This document shows, piece by piece, positions 43,708 through 53,600 of a DNA stretch of 64,000 nt. Position 1 is the stretch's first letter; every line of letters begins with the position of its first letter. The position numbers and the translations under genes were made by a program. This DNA is from Hanleya hanleyi (lineage: Eukaryota; Mollusca; Polyplacophora; Lepidopleurida; Hanleyidae): contig JAVTVY010020536.1 of the NCBI GenBank assembly GCA_036873755.1, forward strand, positions 1 through 64,000, given 5' to 3'. The notes beneath the pieces are model-generated. The model saw only the letters and a program-made list of their open reading frames with translations, did no database searches and was not told the origin of the DNA.

Positions 43708-44770
43708 GCTGAAACCTGGCTGGTAACATTTAGTGCAGCCAAAACGAAAGAAATCTTATTTTCTCTGAAAAGAAACTCAGTCCGGGGTCCCAATCTCAAC
43801 CTGGGAAATCTACCAATTTCTGAGGTTACCCAACATAAGCATCTAGGGTTAACATTCCATTCGTCGGGACGTTGGTTAAGCCACGTTCAATTGCTTGTCG
43901 ACAAGACCTCCCCCATGATTAACTGCCTACGCAGCTTGAAATACCGACTCTCTCGCTGTTCCCTGGAAAGGCTTTACTCTTCGTTCATACTACCTATCTT
44001 TGATTATGCCGACGTTGTCTGGTGCAATTGCTATCAATGTGAATCTGCCATTCTTGAAGATCTTCAATTAGATGCACTACAGTCTATATCTGGATGCATT
44101 CGTGGTACAAACCATGCTCTTCTGTACGAAGAAACAGGCTTCATACCGCTATATAAACGCAGAAATAGACCAAAACCATGTTTATTCTATAAAATGGTCA
44201 ATGGGAGCACGCCAGCTTATCTCTCCTCTCTAGGTCCAGTCCCAAACTCATTTATATCAAGTTATATATTGCGTAAAACAGATAATATCACACCTCCTTT
44301 TGCACGAACTGAATTATATAAAAACTCGTTCCTTCCTTCTGTCATCCGGATGTGGATTAATCTGGATGTCGCTATTCGAGATTCTGTTCGTTGCTCTTCT
44401 TTCCGTCCAAATCTCTCCAGAAACGATAAACTTGTTCTTCCTTATTACTATATTGGTGACAGGAAAGTCCAGATCATTCATTCACGATTACGACTTGGAT
44501 GCAGTTCACTTAATTCTCATATGTAATCAAGACATCTCCGCCAGTCTCCAGCTTGTACATGTGGGCATCTGGATGAAACTCCAGAACATTTTTTTCTTTT
44601 TTTTTGTACTGTTTACGTTGCAATTAGAAACATAATAACCCAACTACCAAACCACGACACTGACACTCTATTATTCGGAAATCCATTGTTGACATCTGCT
44701 GAAAACACAAACATTTTTACCTGTGTTCACATGTTCATTGTACAGTCCAAAAGATTTCGTGAATAATTTG
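42070..44770 (+). mobile_element. LINE retrotransposon (jockey/CR1-like), 5'-truncated, single internal stop
   Basis: One frame runs 42001-44526 with only a TAG at 43705-43707. The ATG at 42001 lies in host flank, and LINE homology starts about 42070. It begins in the C-terminal part of an AP-type endonuclease (GDFNAD, then SLIDLI and SDHHATY). The reverse transcriptase follows: NYRPISL-like YRPISLTSNISNVFEK, motif A FCDITKAFDRVWHKG, motif B AGIPQGFVLGPLLF and motif C FADDTSLY (residues about 539-546). After the TAG come HKHLGLTFH, LERLYSSFILPIFDYADVVW and FLPSVIRMW. The stop at 44524 is followed by an out-of-frame CTCGHLDETPEHFFFFC cysteine knuckle (44550-44610). F instead of S in motif B (QGFVLGP) is unusual. 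Confidence 0.9.
43891..44526 (+). CDS. LINE ORF2 C-terminal part after the internal stop
   Basis: It is in the same frame as 42001-43707. It contains LRSLKYRLSRCSLERLYSSF, DYADVVWCNC and YEETGFIPLYKRR, the typical post-RT segment of this LINE type. The zinc knuckle lies beyond the TAA in another frame, so one more frameshift exists near 44524. Confidence 0.8.
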   Translation: MLVDKTSPMINCLRSLKYRLSRCSLERLYSSFILPIFDYADVVWCNCYQCESAILEDLQLDALQSISGCIRGTNHALLYEETGFIPLYKRRNRPKPCLFYKMVNGSTPAYLSSLGPVPNSFISSYILRKTDNITPPFARTELYKNSFLPSVIRMWINLDVAIRDSVRCSSFRPNLSRNDKLVLPYYYIGDRKVQIIHSRLRLGCSSLNSHM

Positions 44771-45305
44771 AACTGCATCCAGGTCTATCAAATCCATCAT
44801 AGCTTCTGCTTGCATTTATCTTATTTATCTCACTTCGGTTTATCGTCACTGATATGTATTCAAATCAAATGAATCCATATATATATACACACGATAATAT
44901 CCGCATGCATTTTATGGTATATGTATTGTTTCATTATCTACGTACACGTGTACAATATGATGTGCAACTGTTTTTATAAATCTTGCTCCGCTGCGTATAT
45001 CGCAGTAGGTCAATTAATTAATGATTTATTAACATGTGTATGCATGCACATATGCACGTCTGGTGGAAATATTGATACACAGTGCACCCTTTATATTAAT
45101 CAGCAGATTTATGTATTCACTTAATCTTACATACATTTATATCTAATTTGACCTATATACTATATCCGCCATTGTATATTACGTTTTTTCAAAGTGTATG
45201 GGAAAGGCGTTAATATAGGCAATGCGCCTGTTCGCCGATCCCAATTTTCATTTGAAATATATATACAGTTTAAATCAACCCATTAACTTATCTGTTTAAT
45301 ATGTC
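44771..45305. other. LINE 3' flank, AT-rich, no gene
   Basis: The 3' end of the LINE could not be placed exactly. No poly-A tail or short terminal repeat is obvious. A short tata run (44877-44890) is present. Confidence 0.35.
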
Positions 45306-45309
45306 TATA

Positions 45310-46191
45310 CGCGAAGGAAGGTTCCCTAAGTGATGGAAAACATAAAATGTTCTTCTATTTTATAGAAAGGACAATGTCCACTTATCAGCAAACTATCGCC
45401 CGATATCTTTACTTCCTTGAGTTGAGAAATTAATGGAGAGATGTGTTTTCAAATATTTGAATGATTATCTCCGTACAATAATATCTTTTATAAGTTTCAG
45501 TCTTGCTTCCTTCCTGGGCATTCAACTGTATTTCAGTTAATAGAACTTTATCACAATATTTTTCTTGCCCTCGATCAGCGTAAATATGTGTATAGTATTT
45601 TGTGATTTGTCAAGCCTTTGACAGAGTAAATGGCACAAAGGACTTCTAATTACGTTGAATCAGTATGGTATGAAAAGAGCTGTACTGGATTGGTTTGGTA
45701 GTTATCTTCATGATAGGAGACAAACAGTACTTGTGAATAATGTATTTTCTGACACAGACATTTTGAGAGCAGGAGTTCCTCAAGGCTCAGTATTGGGTCC
45801 TTTACTATTTCCTTTATGTGGATGATATTGTAGATGATTTGAACAGCATGGTTAGGCTTTTTGCTGATGACTCTCCTCTACAATTCTCTTCCCGTTATAT
45901 TCTTGAATTGAACATATTATTAATTTTGATCTTCAGAAACGAAAATAAGCTGGTCAAAGCAATGGCTTCTCCAAATTTATCCACAAAAAACGGCCCCAAT
46001 TTCTTTTACAAACAGAAGAGATAACACCTATAATGATCCTGAAATGATCTCTAACGACATCTAATGAGCTTTCTCGGACTCACATAAACATGTAGGTCTA
46101 TAGTTCTGCAAAATACATGCAAGCGGGATGTCCAGATATACTTTATAGTAAAGAATGCAGCTACAAAATAGGGATGCTCAAGAAACTGAAA
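45310..46191 (+). pseudogene. Degenerate LINE reverse transcriptase, 5' half (split copy)
   Basis: Different frames give NYRPISLLP, KWHKGLLITLNQYGMKRAVL, DRRQTVLVNN, AGVPQGSVLGPLLF and FADDSPL. The family differs from the LINE at 42070. Many stops and small indels are present. The element continues at 47738 after a 1546-bp insert. Confidence 0.8.
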
Positions 46192-47737
46192 GGACCTGGT
46201 ACGATAAGACGGACAAACGGCCCCGGCGAGCAGTCTATTCACAGCGGATCACGTGACTCCAGTGGAATTGAATGAATTCGGGATGACCGCCGAGAGCGCG
46301 GTTTGCAAGGCCAAGCATATTTTACTCGTGGTTTTACACCCTTTTCTCTCTTATTAAACTGATGCTGTTATATGATATCTTCGTGCCATCCCTGTTACGT
46401 TAATGCCCTTAATTGCATAAATAAAAAGTTGAATACGGAAACTCGCTGAATTGAGTGTCCGCAAGTCTCATTTTGTTAAGAGAACCAACGACAGCTCTCG
46501 TAGGGTCATTTCTGTTTTGGCGTGTGCAATATACTGTAAATATACTCTTATGTGCGGTAGATTACGAGCATCCTATATGGCGTTCGACTGACAACCACGC
46601 TTAATGTGGTGAATAAGGGTAATCAGCAATGTTTCCAATGCATATGCTCTTAGTTCATCGTGCCCATAGTAACTGTTGCACGACCAGTTTCATTTGACCG
46701 AAAGGGTTTACGCTGATCACCAGCTGCACATGCTCCACGTCTTTACTGATGGTAGAACTGTTGTCGGCAAGGATTGAAATAGATGCGCTATGGCCGTAAA
46801 CTACATTTGTCTATTTCCCCATTATGATTGGTCAACAGATAATTTTCTCATTTGGCCTTGATTTCGTCTTGCCAAGATCATTGTTGATATCGCCTACATC
46901 CCAAAGGGTAGTAAATATTCTTCATCATGGACATATATATATATGTACGAATTCAACGCACAGAACTAGTTCCCTGAGACCACTTTTGATACGACTAAAT
47001 ACTAAGTTGATTAAATAAGTTCAGATACTATTGTTTGCAATTCTCTAATCACGCGGGAAAAGCTATCACGGGAAGATAAAAATTCGCAATATTTGCTGAA
47101 TATCATATCTTGTGATATAGACCATCTCCGCTCATACTTTCTACTAACAAATATTTACATATATATTGTAATCATGGTGAAAAATCGAAAAATGCATAAA
47201 ACTATTAAAACATTTTGGACGAATATTTTGGGATTCGAACCAGCAGATCATTCAGTCAAAACGATCACTCTTCTCGCGATTCTATCCATTCGGCCACCTC
47301 GTACTCGGACATATAACATTGCTCCAATTATCGTGTTTGAAATTGAACACCAAATGACCAAAAACAATATTCCATAAAGTTTCATTTTTTTATATGAAGA
47401 TAAACGATAACCAAAACGTGCTTTGTTGAACAACTAGAGATTCAAAAGAGGACTGTTATGTGTGAATATTTTTGTGGTTATAGTTTATCTTCATATATTT
47501 ACAGATAGGCAAACCGTGCTTTTTCAACCCAAAACTGTCAATTTCACACAAACCTACCACTTTGGAGAGCTCTTGTTGAAAAACCATGGCACTCATGCTC
47601 CCAATATTTTAAAGAGAGTTCAAAAAAATATCATAGTTTATGCTAATCGAGACGAGCATTTCATATTTTAAGTTTCATTTTTCATCTACAATCGTACCTC
47701 ACCTGGGGCGATTTGTCCACCTTAACGTACCAGGTCC
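46192..47737. mobile_element. 1546-bp inverted-end element between AAA and TTT (Spy-like)
   Basis: The ends GGACCTGGTACG...GGACAAA...GCCCC (46192-46230) and their reverse complement (47698-47737) match over about 39 bp with few differences. The flanks are AAA (46189-46191) and TTT (47738-47740) with no target duplication. Host LINE text reads LKKLK up to the left edge and FKHRKSL from the right edge, as expected of an LKFK-type LINE motif. Insertion between AAA and TTT without duplication is the hallmark I recall for the Spy group. No transposase is encoded. A tRNA-like segment lies at 47231-47296 on the minus strand. Confidence 0.8.
47225..47312 (-). other. tRNA-like segment with pol III A and B boxes
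   Basis: The minus strand has TGGCCGAATGG (47296-47286), a good A box of the Ser/Leu type, and GGTTCGAATCC (47241-47231), a perfect B box. A possible 5-bp anticodon stem closes a TTGACTG loop. The T and acceptor stems do not pair well, so a true tRNA is unlikely. A tRNA pseudogene or SINE-like promoter head is the better call. Confidence 0.55.
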
Positions 47738-48560
47738 TTTAAGCATAGGAAATCTTTATCCCTCTATACTTCACTTACATTAGACCAGTTATAGAATACG
47801 CATCTCCTGGTTTGGATGGTTGCACAGTCGAGCAATCAAACCAAATTGTACGCCTTCAACTATCGGCAGCTCGAATAGTTACTGGGCTACCAATTTATAC
47901 AAAAATAAAAGATATATTTTATTCTGAAACGGGTTGGGAAAGTATATTCGAAAGACGAAAAAATCAGAAACTGAGTACTATGCACAAAATTCACTCGGCA
48001 GCTGTTCCTACATACCCGGTACCAAACAGATATAGTCACATCGACAGTTCGAGAAGAAACTCGATACAGTCTCGGGAACCACGATAACTATACACAAATC
48101 CGTACTCGCTTGAATATCTTTACTAAATCATTTATTCCGTCTGGAATCAAACTTTGGAACGAGCTTGATAATGATATAAGAAATATACCTTCAAAAAAGT
48201 ATTAAAATCAACTCATTTTGTGCCTAAATATTACTTTTATGTAAAGCGAAATTTAAACATAATCCATACAAAATCACGACATGGATGCATGTATCCAGCT
48301 AAAAGCAGACCTTTTCAGTTTTCATCTGATTGACAGCCCATTGTGTGAGTGTGGGGTCATCGAGGATACATTATCTCTGTTATTGTAAAAAATATTCCTG
48401 TGAAGTAGGCTCTCATTTGCAAATTGTCCGGTAGTCAGTGAGTCCATCCGAATCCTTTAGTCGACAAAATAAGGAGAACCGATGACATTAGAACCTTGAT
48501 TTTTGGCACGAGGGGCATTAGGGGACTGTTACCAGCAAGCTCTGAGTTGACCTACTTTTG
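47738..48560 (+). pseudogene. Degenerate LINE, 3' half (split copy)
   Basis: It contains LYFTYIRPVIEYAS-type sequence, then LDGCTVEQSNQIVRLQLSAA and YSETGWESIFERRKNQKL (47812-48087), followed in other frames by PSGIKLWNELDNDIR and a CECG...-type remnant near 48345. It continues the RT remnant at 45310-46191. Confidence 0.8.
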
Positions 48561-48949
48561 ATGAAAATTTGACCTACTTAGGTGGAATAAAATCACTGCT
48601 GATTCTAACTTGGGCTCGGCCCATCTTAATACAGGCAGGATTTCGACTTTGGGGGGGGGGGGATTTCCCAGTGTTCATTACACGTCGGGGTCCTAATTCC
48701 TACTCTACTTCGTAGGTCATGTGACGTTAGTCACACTGCCATGTATTCTAACTGTTTGCAGATAATCACAATGTCTATCAAAATTTATCAAATTGGATGG
48801 ATGTTGCTGTGCAAAATTCTTGTCTAGAAGGCTTTTAAGGGAAATCCCTATCTCTTAACCTAGGAAAGGGAGATAACCTAATAGGAAAAACAGGCAAAAT
48901 GGAAACAAAGCCAAAAACCATCAGCGGACATCCTTAACCTCTCTTCAAC
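48561..48949. other. Interval with poly-G tract, no gene
   Basis: A G13 run lies at 48649-48661. 'tacttcgtaggtcatgtgacgttagtcacactgcc' type text follows. No coding evidence. Confidence 0.35.
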
Positions 48950-49325
48950 TTTGTATCATTAACATCGACAACATAACATTACATTGCCACCAAATTCAAC
49001 CGCAAAGTTCAAAGTTGAGAGCTGCAACTTTATTTCAACGTCCAGACAATGTCAGTATTCAACGTAATTACAATGTTGAATAAACGGACTCTTCTCAACG
49101 TTAATTCTACGTCATATTTCATCCCGAATACGACGTTGACGGTCACAATCCCTCTTCAACGTCGAATCAATCGAGCTGAATACAAAGTTGGCGGATTTAA
49201 CCTCTTCTCAACGATAATCCATGTCAATCGAACGTAACCAAATCAACGTATTTTTATAGTTGTTCGACGTCGAGATGTACTTTCAACCAAATTTCAAGTC
49301 TGATCTACATCGAGTGCCTGCTGGG
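48950..49325. repeat. CAACGT/ACGTTG-rich dispersed repeat
   Basis: The words tcaacgt, acgttga and aacgtc recur about every 20-60 bp (ttcaacgtccagac, tcaacgtaatt, acgttgacggtc, ttcaacgtcgaatc) and the block ends in gagtgcctgctggggg. This resembles a repeat class common in marine animals whose copies end in tgctggg. No coding potential. Confidence 0.6.
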
Positions 49326-49333
49326 GGTAGGAG

Positions 49334-49477
49334 GTATATAGTTCATGTAAGAGGAGATACCGCTTTTCAATGTGACTTCACATGTTAGCATATGGAACAA
49401 TGGCCGACCACTTCCCCATCTGCTACTATGGAAATCCCGTAAAATTCACGTCACTTCGTCTTACATGAACTATATAC
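49334..49477. repeat. 144-bp element with perfect 19-bp inverted ends
   Basis: GTATATAGTTCATGTAAGA at 49334-49352 is exactly inverted at 49459-49477. The flanks gggtaggag and cgggtagga share ggtagga. The spacer of 106 bp is unstructured. It could be a tiny MITE or a hairpin. It lies just upstream of the LINE at 49600. Confidence 0.7.
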
Positions 49478-49544
49478 CGGGTAGGACCTGTGTTTTGAAT
49501 TAAGTGCAAAACTTAGAAGCCCTCTGGAAGCGGTTGGCCCTGAA

Positions 49545-50600
49545 ATGCACCGTTGCGAGTGGAATTGGAGTACCAACGCCGGTCTTCAGTACCAGCGTTG
49601 TTCCAACAGTCATAACCCCATTTGGGACGACAATTGCACCAAGGCAGACGAAAAAGGCCAAGTAGTGGAAAAATGGCTTGACCAAAATAACCTATGCTAT
49701 TTAAATAATGGCCACGGGACGCGAATAGACATGAACACCGGTAAACTATCTGCTATAGATTTAACTATTGTCTCCCCTGATCTAGCTGTTAAATCCGAAT
49801 GGGAAGTGATTCTTGACACGCTTGACAGCGATCACTTCGCCATTCTGACGAAAATTAGTATAAAACCGGACTCTGAAAGGACAGACGCCCCTCCAAAATT
49901 TCAGTACTCCAAAGCCGACTGGAAAAGCTTCCAGATAGACTGTCATAGCCTAAATCATGACGAGATATTCAATTCCGATCCAGAGATGTTCAATGAAAAC
50001 ATTACAAATTCACTACTTAACATAGCACAAAAATATATTCCGATATCACAACAGCGCTACAATAAAAACCCGGTTCCCTGGTGGAACCCGGAGTGTGCAA
50101 AGAATATTACGGCCAAAAAGAAGGCACTCAGAAAATTCAAAAAAAGTAGGCTCCAAATTGATCACGTGAACTACAAGGAACTCAAAATTATAGCTGAAAA
50201 AAGTGTCAAAGAAGCTAAATCAAAATGTTGGGAAGACTTTTGTAACACTATAGATACCAAAACCAATTCAAAAAAAGTATGGAACAAAATAAAAAATATA
50301 CAAGGAAAGCTAACAAACACAGTCCCTGTACTGAACAAAACTAAAAAAACGAACAAAGAAAAGGCAGAACACCTCGCCGAATCTTTCGCTTCGAACAGTA
50401 GCGATAGGAACCTGAAACCAGAATTCAGAAAAATTAAGGAAGAGACAACGATAGAAAACGATTTGGACGATCATTTAGAAAACTATCTCAATGCAGACTT
50501 CAACATTAATGAATACCGCAAAGCTATACACTGTAAAAAAGAGAGCTCACCTTGTGAAGACAAACTAGGATACACTATACTTAAATTACAACACATATAA
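49545..50600 (+). CDS. LINE ORF2 5' piece: endonuclease tail and linker
   Basis: Open frame of 351 codons. The first ~20 codons lie upstream of recognisable LINE text. The EN-type SHNPIWDD and SDHF motifs, then AKSKCWEDFCNTIDTKTNSK and KAEHLAESFASNS are typical of the EN-RT linker of I-type LINEs. It is cut off at 50600 by the inserted fragment. Confidence 0.8.
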   Translation: MHRCEWNWSTNAGLQYQRCSNSHNPIWDDNCTKADEKGQVVEKWLDQNNLCYLNNGHGTRIDMNTGKLSAIDLTIVSPDLAVKSEWEVILDTLDSDHFAILTKISIKPDSERTDAPPKFQYSKADWKSFQIDCHSLNHDEIFNSDPEMFNENITNSLLNIAQKYIPISQQRYNKNPVPWWNPECAKNITAKKKALRKFKKSRLQIDHVNYKELKIIAEKSVKEAKSKCWEDFCNTIDTKTNSKKVWNKIKNIQGKLTNTVPVLNKTKKTNKEKAEHLAESFASNSSDRNLKPEFRKIKEETTIENDLDDHLENYLNADFNINEYRKAIHCKKESSPCEDKLGYTILKLQHI

Positions 50601-50835
50601 GGGAAGTGGGAAGAGGTGCCGACATACTGACTGCGTCACATGACTTCACAGAATAGTCTTCCGGTTAACCTATTCTAAAGCACATACCAAGAATCTAACG
50701 ATTCGTGATATGTGTTGTATCTCAGGTACGCTTTTATTGTACCTGTTCATGTGGCAACTTGGATGATATGACCACACGGCCCCTAGCACCGGCATAAGCG
50801 GTATTAGATACAAATCTAGAGATTTCACCTACCAA
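50597..50835 (-). mobile_element. Insert in the LINE: retroelement 3'-UTR-like fragment
   Basis: It breaks the LINE frame between ILKLQH and LILKLINVSW. It contains the cacggcccctagcaccgg block (50766-50783), followed by cataagcggtattag, and the hairpin 50723-50745, the same features as the retroelement 3' UTR at 32157-32247 (inverted) and 40609-40700. The ends of this copy do not match gcttgtaat, so it may be a related subfamily. Confidence 0.65.
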
Positions 50836-50839
50836 ATAA

Positions 50840-51527
50840 AACACAGAAATTAATTTTGAAACTAATTAATGTCAGCTGGCAGACCAAACAACTTCCAAGT
50901 AAATGGAAAACATCCATCGTTATCCCAATCCCAAAACCAGGTAAAGATCCATCCGACAGCAACTCTTAACGCCCAATTTCTCTCACTTCAAATCTATGCA
51001 AAATAATGGAAACCATGGTAAAGAATAGACTGGAATTTCATATGGAAAACAACAACTTATTAAACAAAACTCAAAGCGGCTTTCGTAAGAACAGAAGTAC
51101 GTTAGACCATATAGCCAGATTACAACACTCAATCAAAAAGGGGAATGCCAAACATCAGTACACATTAGGTATCTTCCTAGACATAGAAAAATCATTTGAC
51201 CTTGTATGGCAGGACGGCATAATTATTCAATTAAGCAAACTTGGAATTAAGGGGAGAATGCAACACTGGATAAAAAACTTCCTAAACAATAGAAATTTTA
51301 AAGTTCGCCTAGGAAACACCCTATCCACCGACCATGAATTAGACAACGGTACCCCTCAGGGAAGCATCATAAGCCCCACCCTTTTTAACATCCTCATCAA
51401 TGGCCTAGCCAATGAAATTGACACCAAACACCCAGAAGTAGAACAGTCTCTATTTGCTGACGATTCTGCCCTCTGGAAAACCGCACGTTCCATAAAAAAA
51501 TTGACAGGTATAATGCAAATACACTAG
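50840..51527 (+). CDS. LINE reverse transcriptase core
   Basis: It reads from LILKLINVSWQTKQLPSKW through IPKPGKDPSDSN, a TAA at about 50968 in place of the usual Tyr of YRPISL, then the palm to FADDSALW and the frameshift at about 51515. The D-x-x-x-x-F/FADD catalytic residues are kept. Confidence 0.8.
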
Positions 51528-53129
51528 ATACAATTAGCGGCTGGGCGGATAAATGGGGCTTCAGATTTTCCGCCCTAAAAACAACGGGCATTATATTTTC
51601 AAACAATAAACACATTGACGTTAAACTAACACTAGGAGGTCAGAAAATTGAATTCAGAAATAGTGTTAAATACCTAGGTATGATCTTTGACAGAAAACTC
51701 ACGTGGAAAGACCACATCGCCCAACTAGTCCTCCGGTGCAATAAAGACCTGAACCTCATGAGGTGTGTGTCTGGGACAAACTGGGGAGCGAGTAAATATA
51801 GTCTGATAAAATTATACCAAACCTTAATCAGGTCAAAAATAGATTACGGGTCCATCGCATACCAATCAGCATGTAAGACACAACTAAAAAGAATAGACAG
51901 CATCCAATATTCTGCTCTAAAAATAGCTACTGGAGCCTTCAAGGGAACCGCCTTATGTAGTCTTCAAATAGAAACCAATGAGAAACCTCTTCGTTTAAGA
52001 CGAGAGGAACTGTCCCTGAAATATGCAGGAAAAACTAGAGCTAAGGGCGATAATCACCCATGCCACAAAATGTTTGAAGATAACAGTGAATATGAATATT
52101 TAAAGAAAAACTGGGAAAAAGACTCCGCCCCCCTCGGCTATACCGTACATAACCTATTCTAAGAGCACGAAATTCCCCTCGCACACATCTGCGACACAGA
52201 CAAAATCATTAGACCACCCTGGGAATTAGAGTCGCCCCACGTGGACACAAGTATTCACGACTACCTCACAAAGAAGGACAACCCAGACTTTATAAGAGCC
52301 ACCACCCTTGAATATATCAACCAAAACTGGAAAAATTACTTAAAAATCTATACAGACGGATCGAAAAACACAAGTAATAACACAGGATCAGCTTTTGTTA
52401 TACCTGAGCTCAACATACAAAATGGTTTCGAACTACCAGACAATATGTCTGTATACACTAGTGAACTGATTGCTATAATTAAGGCTCTCGAATGGATCAT
52501 CGAGCACAAACCAATCTGTGCGGTGATACTCAGTGACTCCCTTAGTGGACTCACATCAATCAAAAATTCTATATCTGACAGTAGACATACACAAAATAGA
52601 ATGTATATGTACACAAATACACAACGAGGGTATAGACGCCATCTTGGCATGGGTCCCCGCGCATGTCAACATCAGAGCTAACGAAGCAGCCGACAAAACT
52701 GCCAAAGTCAGTCTTGCTAAAACTACACACGATGTGCCAATAGGATTAGAATATAAAGAACTCAACACTATCATTAGACGCAAAATAGATAGCAAGTGGC
52801 AAACGGAATGGAACGAAGAAGAACGTGGACGGTGGTTACATAAGATCCTTGATGGAGATAAAAGACAAGCCCAGGGACTCCAGTTAGACAATAAACGAGA
52901 TGACCGCATAATCACCAGTTTAAGACTAGGCAAAACCGGACTTAAATCACATCTGTCCATGCTTCTGAAAAACACCTCACCACTCTGTACCGCATGCAAC
53001 AATGTAGAAGAAACAATAGAACACGTGCTACTTGAATGCCCAATCCACAACCAACAACGTGTGGCACTTAGAAACGAATTAAAAAAAATTCAACACTCCC
53101 TTAACATTACCAGCGTTATTAAACCCTAA
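51528..53129 (+). CDS. LINE thumb, RNase H and zinc knuckle (frameshifted)
   Basis: Frame 2 carries 51528-52160 (TAA) and 52163-52610. Frame 0 carries 52610-53129. RNase H acidic residues are present in TDGS, SELI, SDSL and ANEAAD, so the domain was intact before the frameshift. The end SLNITSVIKP is followed by TAA at 53127. Confidence 0.8.
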
Positions 53130-53339
53130 GCCCCCCATTAGAAATCAGGTATTCAAGTCCTTGATAAATTTTATCAAAACTGCTGGTTATTACTCCAGTA
53201 TATAATACTACCGCCGTACATGCGCAATCAGCATTTTTTTTCCCCTCATAATCAACTTCTAGTACACCAAGTACTATGACACGATTTGATAGACGCCAAA
53301 TCATTCTTCTGACTTAAACAAATGGAGGTATGGTATCTC

Positions 53340-53600
53340 CTACTAATCTCTCATTGTTATTTATTATTTATTTATTTATTTATTTATTTATATATTTAGC
53401 GCTGGAAAAGATATTCAATAAACAAAGTAATGTACCGCGAAATTCAAATAAAACATTGAGTTGATGGGCCGCGAAATCCGAATGGGAAGCGGCCCTTAAA
53501 CTACAATTTCAAGCAATTGATGTCATTGACTTGAGAACGATACTAGTACCTGTATCGAAACGTCGTCCTGAATAAACTAGAAGTTGTTATCCATAAGAAA
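53340..53600 (+). repeat. LINE 3' tail with ATTT microsatellite and hairpins
   Basis: It has (ttta)n at 53355-53391, tatttagcgctgg, a GGGCCGC...GCGGCCC hairpin (53467-53498) and gatactagtacctgtatc (a second hairpin, about 53548-53565) followed by gaaacgtcgtcctgaataaa. An orphan copy of the first 160 bp is at 56290-56450, which supports it being a mobile 3' end. Confidence 0.65.

Larger units (their letters stand above)
49600..53600 (+). mobile_element. I/Nimb-like LINE with RNase H, broken and interrupted
   Basis: The order is: endonuclease C-terminus (SHNPIWDDNC, then IDLTIVS and LDSDHFAIL; 49610-49860), linker, an insert at about 50597-50835, then RT with motif A GIFLDIEKSFDLVW, motif B NGTPQGSIISPTLF and motif C LFADDSALW (51006-51490). 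Next come a frameshift at about 51515, thumb (VKYLGMIFDRKLTWKDHI), a TAA at 52160, RNase H (IYTDGSKNTS, SELIAIIKALEW, SDSLSGL, then after a frameshift at about 52610 VPAHVNIRANEAAD) and a CTACNNVEETIEHVLLEC knuckle. RNase H plus this knuckle place it in the I superfamily. The 3' tail (53340-53600) has ATTT repeats, a GGGCCGC hairpin and 'cctgtatcgaaacgtcgtc'. Confidence 0.88.

Noticed and set aside
47225..47312. Functional tRNA gene on the minus strand
   Set aside because: A and B boxes are good, but acceptor and T stems do not pair, and position 37 of the candidate loop is a pyrimidine.
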